Shown in pieces: positions 1-8,581 of a stretch of DNA of 39,666 nt. Position numbers and translations under genes: made by a program. Origin of the DNA: Bacteroidota bacterium (GTDB lineage Bacteria; Bacteroidota; Bacteroidia; Chitinophagales; Chitinophagaceae). The number at the start of each line of letters is the position of its first letter. Position 1 is the first letter of the stretch. The notes under the pieces were generated by a model. It worked only from the letters and a program-made list of their open reading frames with translations. It did no database searches and was not told the origin of the DNA. The stretch lies in the NCBI GenBank assembly GCA_023415275.1, contig JAEZLJ010000151.1, forward strand, positions 1-39,666. Reading direction: 5' to 3'.

Positions 1-53
1 GGATGGATAAGCATAGTGCCGCTCTTTTTGTAGCTTTCAATAAAAAAAGAGGG

Positions 54-1040
54 ATGAGCAAAAAGATGACACTAAAGGGATTATGGCAATTGATCAGCGA
101 ATCTGTTACCGGTTTTAATAATGATAAGATATTCAAGCTGAGTGGCGCATTGGCTTATTTTACCATCTTTTCCATTGGCCCCATGCTGATCGTGATCATT
201 TTTTTCGCTGATCTTTTTTATGGAAAAGAAGCGGTGGAGGGCACTATTTACGGGCAGTTAAGAGGATTTGTCGGACCAGGGGCTGCACTGCAAATTCAGG
301 ACATCATTAAAAATGCCTCCCTTAGTGGTAAAACAAATGTGACGGCTACAGTAGGTTTTATTACCCTGTTGGTTGGCGCCACCAGTGTTTTTTCCGAGAT
401 ACAGGATTCCATCAATATGATCTGGAACCTGAAGCCAAAGCCTAAAAAGGGTTGGCTTAAAATGTTGATCAACAGGCTTATTTCCTTTTCGGTGGTGGTG
501 AGTCTTGGGTTCATACTACTGGTTTCGCTGGTCGTTAATGGAGTGATAGAAGGTTTGATGAACAGCCTGCAGGCACGGTTTCCTGAAATGGCAGTTACAT
601 TAGTATATATCATCAACCTGCTGATCACTTTTGTGGTCACCACTTTACTTTTTGCCATCATCTTCAAGGTGCTACCCGATGCCATTATTAAATGGAAGGA
701 TGTAGTAGTAGGCGCCATGACCACAGCCACTTTATTCATGATAGGAAAATTTGCCATTACCTTTTATATAGGGAAGAGTGATATAGGCAGCACGTATGGG
801 GCTGCCGGTTCCTTGGTAGTGCTATTGCTTTGGATCTATTATTCCGCCATTATATTATATTTTGGTGCAGAGTTTACCAAGGCCTATGCCTGTAGTTATG
901 GAAGCCGTATTCTGCCGGATCAATATGCTGTTTGGATCAAGCAGGTGGAAGTGGAGGATGGTAAAGGGTCGCTGAAGCAACACGAAAAGGAAATCAAGGA
1001 AGAAAATGAAAGAACAGGTGATAATATTACCGTGAAGTAA
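54..1040 (+). CDS. YihY/virulence factor BrkB family inner-membrane protein
   Basis: This is a polytopic membrane protein of the YihY/BrkB family, whose molecular role is not settled (the old 'ribonuclease BN' name is a misassignment). The family signature is seen near the N-terminus, where a short amphipathic stretch leads into GALAYFTIFSIGP. About six hydrophobic segments follow, and the tail is charged and Lys/Glu-rich, as is common in the family. The frame is open back to an ATG at base 3. The ATG at 54 (next candidate 66) is preferred because the extra 17 residues are polar and lie before the usual family start, and a promoter-like TAGCTTTC lies just upstream. The window edge prevents checking whether the frame runs further upstream. 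It sits 60 bp before glyS on the same strand. Family call is firm, start and function are not. Confidence 0.85.
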   Translation: MSKKMTLKGLWQLISESVTGFNNDKIFKLSGALAYFTIFSIGPMLIVIIFFADLFYGKEAVEGTIYGQLRGFVGPGAALQIQDIIKNASLSGKTNVTATVGFITLLVGATSVFSEIQDSINMIWNLKPKPKKGWLKMLINRLISFSVVVSLGFILLVSLVVNGVIEGLMNSLQARFPEMAVTLVYIINLLITFVVTTLLFAIIFKVLPDAIIKWKDVVVGAMTTATLFMIGKFAITFYIGKSDIGSTYGAAGSLVVLLLWIYYSAIILYFGAEFTKAYACSYGSRILPDQYAVWIKQVEVEDGKGSLKQHEKEIKEENERTGDNITVK

Positions 1041-1084
1041 CCTGGCCATCTATATAGTGGTGTACAGTTCTCGGTCATTCAACT

Positions 1085-1092
1085 TATTTTTG
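1085..1092 (+). promoter_or_regulatory. Candidate -7 promoter element of glyS
   Basis: TATTTTTG matches the Bacteroidota primary-sigma -7 consensus TAnnTTTG and is followed by CC. It ends 8 nt before the glyS ATG, which would make the transcript nearly leaderless. No good -33 TTTG lies at the expected distance, so this is tentative. Confidence 0.35.
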
Positions 1093-1100
1093 CCGCCATT

Positions 1101-2564
1101 ATGGCAACAGATAACAACCGTTTTCAGGCAATAATATCGCACTGCAAAGAATATGGCTTCATATTCCCTTCCTCCGAAATTTATGACGGGTTAGGTGCTG
1201 TATATGATTATGGACAGTGGGGCAGTGAGCTGAAAAAAAATATCAAAGATCATTGGTGGAAAAGCATGGTGCAGATGCACGAAAATATTGTGGGCATTGA
1301 TGCCGCTATATTTATGCATCCCACCACCTGGAAGGCCAGCGGCCACGTAGATAATTTCAGCGATCCGATGATCGATAATAAGGATAGCAATAAACGTTAC
1401 CGCGTAGATCATTTGATCGAAGCCAGGGCGGATGAACTGGAAAAGGAAGGTCACCAGGAGCAGTCAGAGATCTTATTGAAGGAAATGGATACCCTCCTCG
1501 CTGCCAATGATTTTGACGGCCTGAAAACCTTAATTGAAACCAATAAGATCACTTGTGCTGTTAGCAACACCTGCAACTGGACAGATGTGCGCCAGTTCAA
1601 CCTTATGTTCTCCACAGAGTTTGGTGCAGTATCATCTGAAGATGAAGAAAATAAGATCTATTTACGACCTGAAACAGCCCAGGGCATATTCGTGAATTTC
1701 CTGAATGTGCAAAAGACGGGGCGTATGAAGATACCCTTTGGTATTGCACAAATAGGTAAGGCTTTCAGAAATGAGATCGTGGCCAGACAATTCATATTCC
1801 GTATGCGCGAGTTTGAACAAATGGAAATGCAGTTCTTCATCAGGCCTGGCACTCAAAAGCAATGGTATGAACACTGGAAGGAAGAGCGTATGAAATGGCA
1901 CCTGGGACTAGGTATACCGGCTGAAAAATACAGGTTTCATGACCATGTGAAACTAGCCCACTATGCAGATGCAGCCTGTGACATTGAATATGAATTCCCT
2001 ATTGGATTTAAAGAAGTGGAAGGCATCCATTCCCGTACAGATTTTGACTTGAAGAACCACCAGGAGTACAGCAGGAAAAAGATGCAGTATTTCGATAATG
2101 ATATTGACGAAACAACAGGTAAGCCTTATGGTAATTACATACCCTATGTGGTGGAAACATCAATAGGTGTGGACAGAACTGTAATGATGGTGTTAAGTGA
2201 GGCCTATGAAGAACAGGACCTGAGCACGGAAGAAAGGAAAGACAGCCGGGTGGTTTTAAAATTCCCTCCGCGTTTGGCTCCATTAAAGCTGGCCATTCTT
2301 CCATTGGTAAAGAAAGATGGGCTGCCGGAAATTGCCCGTTCCATTATGGACGATTGCATGGGACATTTTCGTTGTTTTTATGAAGAAAAAGATACCATTG
2401 GTAAAAGGTACCGCCGCATGGATGCCATAGGTACTCCCTTCTGTGTTACAGTAGATCATCAAAGCAAGGAAGACAATACTGTCACCATCCGTTACCGCGA
2501 TACCATGCAGCAGGAAAGAATTCCTATCAGCCAGATCAAAGAAATTGTATTGAAGGCACTTTAG
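1101..2564 (+). CDS. glyS: Glycyl-tRNA synthetase (single-chain class II type)
   Basis: It charges tRNA-Gly with glycine in the cytoplasm. At 487 residues it is the homodimeric, archaeal/eukaryote-like bacterial form, not the alpha2beta2 form. The N-terminal block contains SSEIYDGLGAVYDYG, which is diagnostic of this family. A Cys-containing insert precedes the NLMF motif. Class II motif 2 is seen as AFRNEIVARQFIFRMREFEQ, and motif 3 as ETSIGVDRT near residue 355. The C-terminal anticodon-binding domain has the LAPLKLAILPL start and ends at the natural length. The ATG at 1101 agrees with the family N-terminus. It converges on the YdcF-like gene 15 bp downstream, with a short hairpin over the stop codon instead of a classical terminator. 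Confidence 0.97.
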   Translation: MATDNNRFQAIISHCKEYGFIFPSSEIYDGLGAVYDYGQWGSELKKNIKDHWWKSMVQMHENIVGIDAAIFMHPTTWKASGHVDNFSDPMIDNKDSNKRYRVDHLIEARADELEKEGHQEQSEILLKEMDTLLAANDFDGLKTLIETNKITCAVSNTCNWTDVRQFNLMFSTEFGAVSSEDEENKIYLRPETAQGIFVNFLNVQKTGRMKIPFGIAQIGKAFRNEIVARQFIFRMREFEQMEMQFFIRPGTQKQWYEHWKEERMKWHLGLGIPAEKYRFHDHVKLAHYADAACDIEYEFPIGFKEVEGIHSRTDFDLKNHQEYSRKKMQYFDNDIDETTGKPYGNYIPYVVETSIGVDRTVMMVLSEAYEEQDLSTEERKDSRVVLKFPPRLAPLKLAILPLVKKDGLPEIARSIMDDCMGHFRCFYEEKDTIGKRYRRMDAIGTPFCVTVDHQSKEDNTVTIRYRDTMQQERIPISQIKEIVLKAL

Positions 2565-2572
2565 TGTCTTCA
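2551..2572 (+). repeat. Hairpin overlapping the glyS stop codon
   Basis: TGAAGGCAC (2551-2559) and GTGTCTTCA (2564-2572) form a 9-bp stem with one G-U pair and a TTTA loop, covering the glyS TAG. No U-tract follows. It separates two convergent genes 15 bp apart and may act as a 3'-end stabiliser or weak terminator. Confidence 0.4.
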
Positions 2573-2579
2573 ATACTTA

Positions 2580-3338
2580 TCATTTGCCCTTTAATTTATA
2601 AATGGTGATGCCTGCCCATTCTTTTACCAGGTTCTCCCATTTATTCAGAGCAAGCGATGAAGGCAGGAAATAATCTTCAATAATGTTGTTGCCCACATTT
2701 TTAGAATCAAGATCGCAGGCATAGGGTATCACGTGTATGTTTTGTTTTTCAAAGGCCAGCTTTGCCCTGGGTAAATGCATGGCTGAAGAAATCAATAAGA
2801 AAGGGGCCTTCAATCCATTTGCCTGTATAATCTGTTTTGAATTGATAGCATTTTCCATCGTATTCCTTGAGGTGCTGTCTGCCAATATTTTCTCTGCAGG
2901 AATACCTAAAGTAACCAGCTTTTCTTTGATGAAATTAGCCTCCTTAAAGTCATGTTTGGTAATATAGCCATTGCCTGCTGCCACAATGATATGGTCAATG
3001 TTTCCTTTTTTGTATAACAAGGCTGTCTGAATGAACCTGTCGCTGGCTGCATTGAAATAACCCTGGTCATCTTGTTGATTGTATGATACAAATCCGCCCA
3101 GGACAATGCCAGCACTATAGCGCATACCGGGTGCTGGCGTAAAAGGTTTTGCCTCGTAATATTGAAGCACTTCCCTGATGATAAACGGGTTGGTAAAAAA
3201 TACCAGCAGCCATACTGCCAATCTGAATAATTGACGTTTCCGGGTGGTATTGGTTTGAAACAGGGCGATAATGAATAAGGCTACCAACCATACCAGTGGC
3301 CTTAGAAAAAATAATAGCACCTTAAGAAAGACAAACAT
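2580..3338 (-). CDS. YdcF/ElyC/SanA-type DUF218 membrane protein
   Basis: This protein has two N-terminal hydrophobic segments (about residues 3-27 and 37-52) followed by a soluble DUF218 domain. The domain is recognised from GIVLGG near residue 78, an ASDRF motif, an Asn in the TMENAINSK stretch, and SSAMHLPRAKLAFEK. These correspond to the nucleotide-fold core of YdcF, SanA and ElyC, which are linked to envelope integrity and lipid-carrier homeostasis in enterobacteria, though the reaction is not firmly established. Its length of 252 residues fits the ElyC-like branch. It converges on glyS and has a separate upstream region of about 90 bp from the flavoprotein gene. Family confident; cellular role inferred only from the family. 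Confidence 0.85.
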   Translation of the reverse strand: MFVFLKVLLFFLRPLVWLVALFIIALFQTNTTRKRQLFRLAVWLLVFFTNPFIIREVLQYYEAKPFTPAPGMRYSAGIVLGGFVSYNQQDDQGYFNAASDRFIQTALLYKKGNIDHIIVAAGNGYITKHDFKEANFIKEKLVTLGIPAEKILADSTSRNTMENAINSKQIIQANGLKAPFLLISSAMHLPRAKLAFEKQNIHVIPYACDLDSKNVGNNIIEDYFLPSSLALNKWENLVKEWAGITIYKLKGK

Positions 3339-3411
3339 AGGCTGGCGAAGATAATGACAGCCGCAAAAATCATTTCATTGCTTACACCATTCAATCCTTA
3401 TATAAGAAGGC

Positions 3412-3425
3412 CCAGGCAAGCCTGG
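3412..3425 (-). repeat. Short inverted repeat downstream of the flavoprotein gene
   Basis: CCAGGC-AA-GCCTGG is a perfect 6-bp inverted repeat 8 bp beyond the stop codon of the minus-strand reductase gene. On that strand it is followed by a pyrimidine-rich but not U-rich stretch, so it is at best a weak terminator. Confidence 0.3.
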
Positions 3426-3432
3426 TCACATA

Positions 3433-4170
3433 TCATCCATAAAGTTCCAGGTGAATAGCTTTTTTATCGTACCCCAGTTCCTGTATGCGCTTTTTCGCTT
3501 CGTCCACCATGTTTTTCCATCCACACAAATAAAACCTTGCTTCCTTTAATGAAGTGCCTTCTCTTTTTTCATTCACCAGGTTTTCATAAACTGCATGGAC
3601 ATAACCACAGCATCCTTCCCACTGATCCCTGGAAAGGGTAGGGATGTAATGAAAGCCTTCTATTTCCATCTCAAGTCTTTTCATTTCATCCATGTAAAGA
3701 AGGTCGGCCTTTTTACGGGTGCCGAAGATCAGGTAAATATCCTTATGGGGAATTTGATGTTCCTGTATATAATGGATCATGCTTCTAAAAGGTGCTATCC
3801 CGGTGCCGGTGCAAATAAAATAGAGGTCTCTGTCTATGGTTTGGGGAAGGGTAAATACGCCCTGGGGTCCTCTAAGTACTAATTCCAGCCCCACCTTTCC
3901 TTCCCTGAACAAATATGATGTCCCTTTTCCACCTTCGAGTAAAACAATCAACAATTCTATCACATTTGTCCCATCAGGCCAGGAGGCAATGGAGTAGCTT
4001 CTCCATCTTTTATTAGGCTTTTCATCAATAGGCAGGTCAATGGTCACAAACTGCCCGGGAGCAAAATCAAATGAGGCTGTTTCCTGGATCTGGATCCAGA
4101 ACCTTCGTGTATTTGAGGTCTCTTCTTCTATACGGGTAATGATGCCCTTTCTCCAGGGTGGAGGTGCCAT
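3433..4170 (-). CDS. Ferredoxin-NADP reductase-like FAD/NAD(P)-binding oxidoreductase
   Basis: This is a 245-residue member of the ferredoxin reductase superfamily with only the two core domains and no 2Fe-2S module. The N-terminal FAD-binding barrel carries the flavin motif RSYS (Arg57, Tyr59, Ser60) and a GKGTSYLF segment for the pyrophosphate. The NAD(P) domain has GTGIAPFRS at residues 122-130 and ends with YLCGWKNMVDEAKK and a short C-terminal LELYG. It should pass electrons between NAD(P)H and a small acceptor such as ferredoxin or flavodoxin. No partner is encoded beside it, so the acceptor is unknown. A 180-bp AT-rich gap separates it from the secreted-protein gene upstream on the same strand. 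Confidence 0.87.
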   Translation of the reverse strand: MAPPPWRKGIITRIEEETSNTRRFWIQIQETASFDFAPGQFVTIDLPIDEKPNKRWRSYSIASWPDGTNVIELLIVLLEGGKGTSYLFREGKVGLELVLRGPQGVFTLPQTIDRDLYFICTGTGIAPFRSMIHYIQEHQIPHKDIYLIFGTRKKADLLYMDEMKRLEMEIEGFHYIPTLSRDQWEGCCGYVHAVYENLVNEKREGTSLKEARFYLCGWKNMVDEAKKRIQELGYDKKAIHLELYG

Positions 4171-4224
4171 ATTCGTGTTTTAACAATTTGAAAATACCTG
4201 CAGATTAAAAATTGCGTTTGTAAG

Positions 4225-4233
4225 TTATCCACA
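4225..4233 (+). other. Consensus DnaA-box sequence
   Basis: TTATCCACA is a perfect match to the DnaA box, and TTATACAAA at 4284-4292 is one base away from TTATnCACA. Both lie in an AT-rich intergenic stretch. A single perfect 9-mer is expected about 0.3 times by chance in a window this size on both strands, so function is uncertain. Confidence 0.25.
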
Positions 4234-4323
4234 ATTTTTCGCTATTGGCACAGAAGTTGAAAAATATATCCTTGTAAAAACGATTATACAAACTCAAGAT
4301 ATTTAGTCGGACGGTTTAGGTTA

Positions 4324-4347
4324 AAGGCCGGTATTCTTACCGGCCTT
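4324..4347 (-). terminator. Hairpin terminator of the small secreted-protein gene
   Basis: AAGGCCGGTA (4324-4333) and TACCGGCCTT (4338-4347) form a perfect 10-bp GC-rich stem with a TTCT loop. It lies 5 bp beyond the stop codon at 4353 of the minus-strand gene. The T-tract is better on the plus side (ATTTTTTATT) than on the minus side (TTTAACC), yet no plus-strand gene enters it. Confidence 0.7.
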
Positions 4348-4352
4348 ATTTT

Positions 4353-4880
4353 TTATTGTAACACAATAGGTTCTATAAGCTTGATCTTTTCCTGGACTGC
4401 ATAATAAAATTTTCCTCCGTACTTATACACCAGCACCACCTCATTGCTGGATGCCTTAGCTTTAGCCTTTGGAAAATCTTTTCCATTCACCGCCACAGCA
4501 GGATCCAATTTAATTACCCTATTATTGGTTTTAGGTACCAGGGTAGTTGTTTTGGTATATTGAGGCAATTCACCTGTTGAAATTTCTACAGGAGTAGCAT
4601 TGATAGCTGAAGGGTTAACTCCATGCCTTTCACCTTTAATCCAGATCTCTATGGGATAAATTTTTAATTTCTTAGGCCCTTCCAGGTAAAAAAGGTAGCT
4701 GTATTTGGTTTTTGGCTTCACCATGGTTTGACTACCATTTTCCTGTGTCGATATCTTTGGCATAATGCCTCCTGTAACAGGCCTTGCATAAGCATACAAC
4801 TTTACATCAGACCTGCTTTGTGCAAACAGTTGATTAGACAACAAAAAAGCCACAGCAAAAAGTATCAAAAAGTATTTCAT
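4353..4880 (-). CDS. Secreted protein of unknown function
   Basis: I do not recognise this 175-residue protein. The ATG at 4880 is chosen because it begins a clean signal peptide, MKYFLILFAVAFLLSNQLFA, ending at an AQS cleavage site. The frame extends 25 residues further upstream, but that part is polar and would bury the signal. The mature part is rich in Lys, Thr and Pro, with several predicted beta strands and a Lys/Ala patch near residue 140. There is no Cys after the signal, so it is not a lipoprotein, and no T9SS domain is visible. Its start lies 81 bp after the stop of the 999-residue T9SS cargo gene on the same strand, so the two may be co-transcribed. Periplasmic or outer-surface location is an inference. 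Confidence 0.75.
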   Translation of the reverse strand: MKYFLILFAVAFLLSNQLFAQSRSDVKLYAYARPVTGGIMPKISTQENGSQTMVKPKTKYSYLFYLEGPKKLKIYPIEIWIKGERHGVNPSAINATPVEISTGELPQYTKTTTLVPKTNNRVIKLDPAVAVNGKDFPKAKAKASSNEVVLVYKYGGKFYYAVQEKIKLIEPIVLQ

Positions 4881-4961
4881 AACCTGTCTTTGAAAATGAA
4901 TAGTCCTAAATTTTACTATTTGATGCAATTTAGAAAGGAAGGTTTGATGCTTCACGGTTCT

Positions 4962-7961
4962 TTAACGCTTAATTAATTTTTGTACGTACCGGTGTCTTCC
5001 ATCAACCGTCTGCAATACCAGGTAATAGGTGCCAGTTGACAGGCGTCCCAGGTCTATTTCACCGTTGGTAAAATTAGACTCCCGTGCCATTACCAATTGA
5101 CCCACACCGTTATGTATCCGCACATTTATTTTTTTAATGGCTGGCATTTGCCCTACCTGGTAAAAGACCCTGTCATTAGTAATGGTAGGAAATACTCGTG
5201 TGATAAAGTTGGTATCCTGGTTAACCGGGTCTATGCCGGTTCCAACATCTCCATTGAAATTAGCTGTACCCAAATAAGTATAGTACATGCCATTCCCATG
5301 TGTCCCTATTACCATCACATTGTCCAATGGCCGGTAAGCCATCGATTGCACCACGGCATAGTTCAGGATGTTATCGCCTTCACGTTGCCAGGTGGGAGCC
5401 GTACCTGCTAACAGGCCGGGACCTATATTGCTTGCACTGTACAATCCCACAGAAGTGCCCACATAATATTCTGTAACCGGGTTATTGCCGGCATCTTTCT
5501 TTACTACGATCATGCAACTGCGTATAGATGGCAGCGTTAGGTTTCCCTCCGCATTCTTCCACGTAGGATTGGTTGTTTTAGCATTGTTGGTCCACCATAT
5601 GCCCACCGCGCCATAATTGGATACTACCGCAATGATCTCATTATCATCATTTGGATTGACGGCAATATTCTGCACATTGCCCTGCAGGCCGGCAGGGGTG
5701 ATATCTACCGGGGTAGCCGTAGCAGCAAAGTTCCTGGGATCATCTATCCTGAATATTTTTCCCTGCCTCACATTGGCAGTGGCGTCCAGGTCGGGTGTGG
5801 TGCCTATATACATGGCATGATTGGAATTATAAGGCCCCCGGCTAAAGGCCATGGCCCTTATCCTGATATTTCTTCCACTAGTGGAATTGGCTGCATTGAT
5901 GGCTTGCGCTACACCGGTCAATTCGGTCCACCCGGAATTAGTGCTGACAGTGGAAGCCCTTGTCGTTCTAAAGAGCCGGTTGAAGTTCACATAATACAGA
6001 TCTTCTGTATTATCAGGATCGAGTTTGAAGTTGGTGACAAACTCTCCAAAATCCGATTCAGTAGGCTGTTCTGTACTGGTAGTAAGATTGGGTGGGCGTA
6101 TCTCTGTACTGCTGTTCAATGTAGGGAAGGGCGTTCGTCTCAGTCGGCCATTTTGTATGCCATAATAAATATATTGGGTAGAACCGGTGATATTTGAAAA
6201 ACCAACTGAGTTCCCATCACCTCCTCCTGACAATATCCTGTGGTTGTTGCTATCTGCAGGCGGCGTACCAAACAAACCTGTTTGATCCCTTACAGTGGTG
6301 CCATTGTCCTGTGCACCGCCGGCAAAGTTGTTTTTGCCACGGGTAGGATCTATAGCCACATAATAATATTGCAAGGTCTGGTAGTTATTGATGATGCTCC
6401 AGGTAACAGAAGCTGCGGTGATATTGGTGGTTTTATGGAGCCCACCGTCATCTGCAGATATGCCTTCATTCAGATTAGAGGGATTGAAGGCAAAATTGTG
6501 CATATCAGGATGGCTGTTAGGATAAATGGCGGGGTTTTGTGTGGTGATGTCATCCTGCCTGTAACCCCCGATCCAGCTTGTATTGGACGTACTGGCAAAG
6601 CCATCCGTGGAGCGGTATAAATTGGTACCTCCAAGAATGATGAAGTTGGGGTCATTGGGTTTCACGGTGATGCACATGTCATAACCTTCCTGTATGCTAT
6701 AAGGATCTACGCCTGCAAAATTTCCCCCGGGAAAGTCAGGCATATTGGCCGATCGGTTGGTCCAGGTAAAATTGTTGCCACTGATATCCATGCGAAAAAG
6801 ATCTGCTTCGGGTTGGCCATTGTCGCTCAATAATCCATTTTCGTACAATACATAACAAACATTTTGGTTGGATGGTGCCAGGCCCAGCAAAATGCGCTTT
6901 GAATAATACGTGGTACCTGAAAAAAAGTTGTAAGCATTGCCTCTCCATCCCGGTATTGAATCTACGTTAAGTGTTTGTCCCCCTGCTATCCGCGTGTAAG
7001 TGGCCAGGTCCCCGTTGTTGGATACCCAAATGCCACGGAGGCCAACATCCTGGAACCCACCGTTCACCGCCAGGAATATACGCCCCGCATTGGTAATGGC
7101 CACATCCATTTGACCATTCTCCGGAGTGGCACCGGTGGTGCCCCCAAATACCGCCTGGAAGGAGGTGCCACCATCCTTTGATCGTATCAACCTGCGGTGG
7201 GCAGCAATATAGAGGTCTCCATTAACAGGATTTACCGATAGCTTATGCACAAAGTCAAAGGGATGGTCAAACAATTCAAGCGCGCTGCCCGAAGGGCCAT
7301 TTCCGGGAATATCAGTGAAATTGGTCAGGGTAAGTTTGGTCCAGGTGGCGCCATTATTACTTGATTTCCAAATGCCCCAACCCAGGTATTGAGTTAAAGC
7401 AATAATACCTGTTGAGTTACCAATAGGTTCACCGCCGCCTGCATACCAGGTATCCTGGAAACCCGGCCTGGGGTCTTGCACAATAGCCGTTACATTATGA
7501 ATGTCATTTTCAGGAGATACCCTTGTCCAGGTGGCGCCGCCATCAATAGAGCGCATGATGCCCCCACTCACACTGCCCGACATGATTACCTTATTGGTAC
7601 TGCCATCATAGCGCACATCATATACCAGGGCCCTGGTACGTCCCCCTACATTATTGGGTCCCGCAGCAAAGTAACTATTAAGCGCATCCATGCGGTATTG
7701 AATGCCCCCGGCTTCGCGAACAGGCAGGTTCCTGGCAAAAGCCAGCTCTTTTTCAAATATATTTTGGGGTATCTGGCCTGTGACAGGGTCTTTCAACATA
7801 TCAAACTCATACCTGGCCCTTTGCCCGGCATAAGAGGCTTCTACCTCTCTTTCATCCATGCCCTTTGAAGCCACCAATTTAAGGGGGTTAGCATCAGGGT
7901 AAAACACAATAAAGCTAAAAAGCACTACTACGGCCAGTACAGAATAAAGGAAAGTTTTCAT
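4962..7961 (-). CDS. T9SS-exported beta-propeller (sortilin/BNR-type) protein, paralogue A
   Basis: This 999-residue protein has an N-terminal hydrophobic signal (about 4-20) and a propeptide-like region with MLKDPVTGQIP at 55-65. GPNNVGGRTRAL (101-112) then opens a propeller domain like those of VPS10/sortilin and WD40/YVTN proteins. Asp-box motifs of the form S-x-D-G-G-x-[ST]-[WF] appear as SIDGGATW and SKDGGTSF, with SSNNGATW a variant. The last ~90 residues are a type A T9SS sorting domain: VFPTITNDRVFYQVG, then GVGQLV, a DLGRLSTGTYYLVL strand and a basic QKLIKR end. It should be exported and anchored or released at the cell surface. The ligand is unknown, since no sialidase catalytic set is seen. 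The protein at 8582-11518 is a clear paralogue. Confidence 0.92.
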   Translation of the reverse strand: MKTFLYSVLAVVVLFSFIVFYPDANPLKLVASKGMDEREVEASYAGQRARYEFDMLKDPVTGQIPQNIFEKELAFARNLPVREAGGIQYRMDALNSYFAAGPNNVGGRTRALVYDVRYDGSTNKVIMSGSVSGGIMRSIDGGATWTRVSPENDIHNVTAIVQDPRPGFQDTWYAGGGEPIGNSTGIIALTQYLGWGIWKSSNNGATWTKLTLTNFTDIPGNGPSGSALELFDHPFDFVHKLSVNPVNGDLYIAAHRRLIRSKDGGTSFQAVFGGTTGATPENGQMDVAITNAGRIFLAVNGGFQDVGLRGIWVSNNGDLATYTRIAGGQTLNVDSIPGWRGNAYNFFSGTTYYSKRILLGLAPSNQNVCYVLYENGLLSDNGQPEADLFRMDISGNNFTWTNRSANMPDFPGGNFAGVDPYSIQEGYDMCITVKPNDPNFIILGGTNLYRSTDGFASTSNTSWIGGYRQDDITTQNPAIYPNSHPDMHNFAFNPSNLNEGISADDGGLHKTTNITAASVTWSIINNYQTLQYYYVAIDPTRGKNNFAGGAQDNGTTVRDQTGLFGTPPADSNNHRILSGGGDGNSVGFSNITGSTQYIYYGIQNGRLRRTPFPTLNSSTEIRPPNLTTSTEQPTESDFGEFVTNFKLDPDNTEDLYYVNFNRLFRTTRASTVSTNSGWTELTGVAQAINAANSTSGRNIRIRAMAFSRGPYNSNHAMYIGTTPDLDATANVRQGKIFRIDDPRNFAATATPVDITPAGLQGNVQNIAVNPNDDNEIIAVVSNYGAVGIWWTNNAKTTNPTWKNAEGNLTLPSIRSCMIVVKKDAGNNPVTEYYVGTSVGLYSASNIGPGLLAGTAPTWQREGDNILNYAVVQSMAYRPLDNVMVIGTHGNGMYYTYLGTANFNGDVGTGIDPVNQDTNFITRVFPTITNDRVFYQVGQMPAIKKINVRIHNGVGQLVMARESNFTNGEIDLGRLSTGTYYLVLQTVDGRHRYVQKLIKR

Positions 7962-8545
7962 TTCAATGATTTATGCTTCCTTGAATGGATCTGAATTGAT
8001 GATTGATTTACTTATTATGGTCAGGATCTACATACGTTCGATCCGGTGTAAAGGTTTCAAAAAGGATTGGCCGAATACAATCTGATGCAATTTTCATGCT
8101 TCCCTTTTTACAAAGTGACTAACGGGATGATTACTCATTATGAATCATGCGTTTAGGAGGTACAGCATTCGATTACCAATAACTATGGCCGGTTTATATT
8201 TAACCGTATCAGCCTCAACACTCTTCCTTGTTCCGGTTTATATTTTTGTATCAATAGCCAGGCTTACCCGGTTTTAACCCACTGGTTACCATTATCTAGC
8301 TCAAGACCTCCGGCTAAGCTGGAACGTCTTTCTTACGGCTCTGCGCCATGTCTGTGCCGTGTCTGTGCCGACTCTTTAAGAAGTTGGTACAAAGGTGTTG
8401 CAGACCTTTTTTGAATGAGTTCCAATGGTTTGGTAAAAAGGACTTGATATGGCATTTTGCCTTACCAGGGCATTAGCCTGGCTCTTAAAACCGGGGCTTA
8501 GAAAGCTTGCTAATAAATTTTTTCAGGCAGAGGACAGAGAAGGAT
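7962..8545. other. Large gene-free gap between the two propeller paralogues
   Basis: I see no credible coding frame here. The gap holds a 13-nt direct repeat, CCGGTTTATATTT (8189-8201 and 8233-8245); a perfect 11-bp tandem duplication TGTCTGTGCCG (8349-8370); and CCAGG/CCTGG arms at 8465-8481. It must also hold the promoter of the paralogue A gene, but I find no clear TAnnTTTG on that strand. It could be regulatory DNA, an unrecognised small RNA, or a remnant of the duplication that produced the two genes. Confidence 0.5.
8360..8370. repeat. Second unit of an 11-bp tandem repeat
   Basis: TGTCTGTGCCG occurs at 8349-8359 and again immediately at 8360-8370 without mismatch. It resembles the short 'ctgtgcc' intergenic repeats often found in Bacteroidota, but a genome search would be needed to say so. 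Confidence 0.6.
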
Positions 8546-8550
8546 AAAAA

Positions 8551-8576
8551 AAGGCTGCTTTTTTGGAAGCAGCCTT
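8551..8576 (-). terminator. Rho-independent terminator of propeller paralogue B
   Basis: AAGGCTGCTT (8551-8560) and AAGCAGCCTT (8567-8576) form a perfect 10-bp stem with a 6-nt loop. It is 5 bp beyond the stop codon at 8582, and on the minus strand it is followed by a run of seven T. This is a strong canonical terminator. Confidence 0.88.
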
Positions 8577-8581
8577 TTTAA

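Noticed and set aside
296..757. 153-codon frame antisense to the BrkB-family gene
   Set aside because: Opposite-strand shadow of hydrophobic codons; no independent support.
3397..3406. CTTATATAAG palindrome upstream of the YdcF-like gene
   Set aside because: A 10-bp AT-rich palindrome with no flanking context; likely chance.
4171..4352. Replication origin
   Set aside because: Only one perfect DnaA box and one near-match, no dnaA or dnaN nearby, and no clear repeat array.
5817..6620. Two 126-codon plus-strand frames antisense to propeller paralogue A
   Set aside because: Both are shadows of a long coding region; the sense frame has clear Asp-boxes and a T9SS domain.
8030..8060. tRNA-like GTTCGAT sequence in the large gap
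   Set aside because: No acceptor stem, anticodon arm or D-arm can be built around it; no tRNA is seen in the window.
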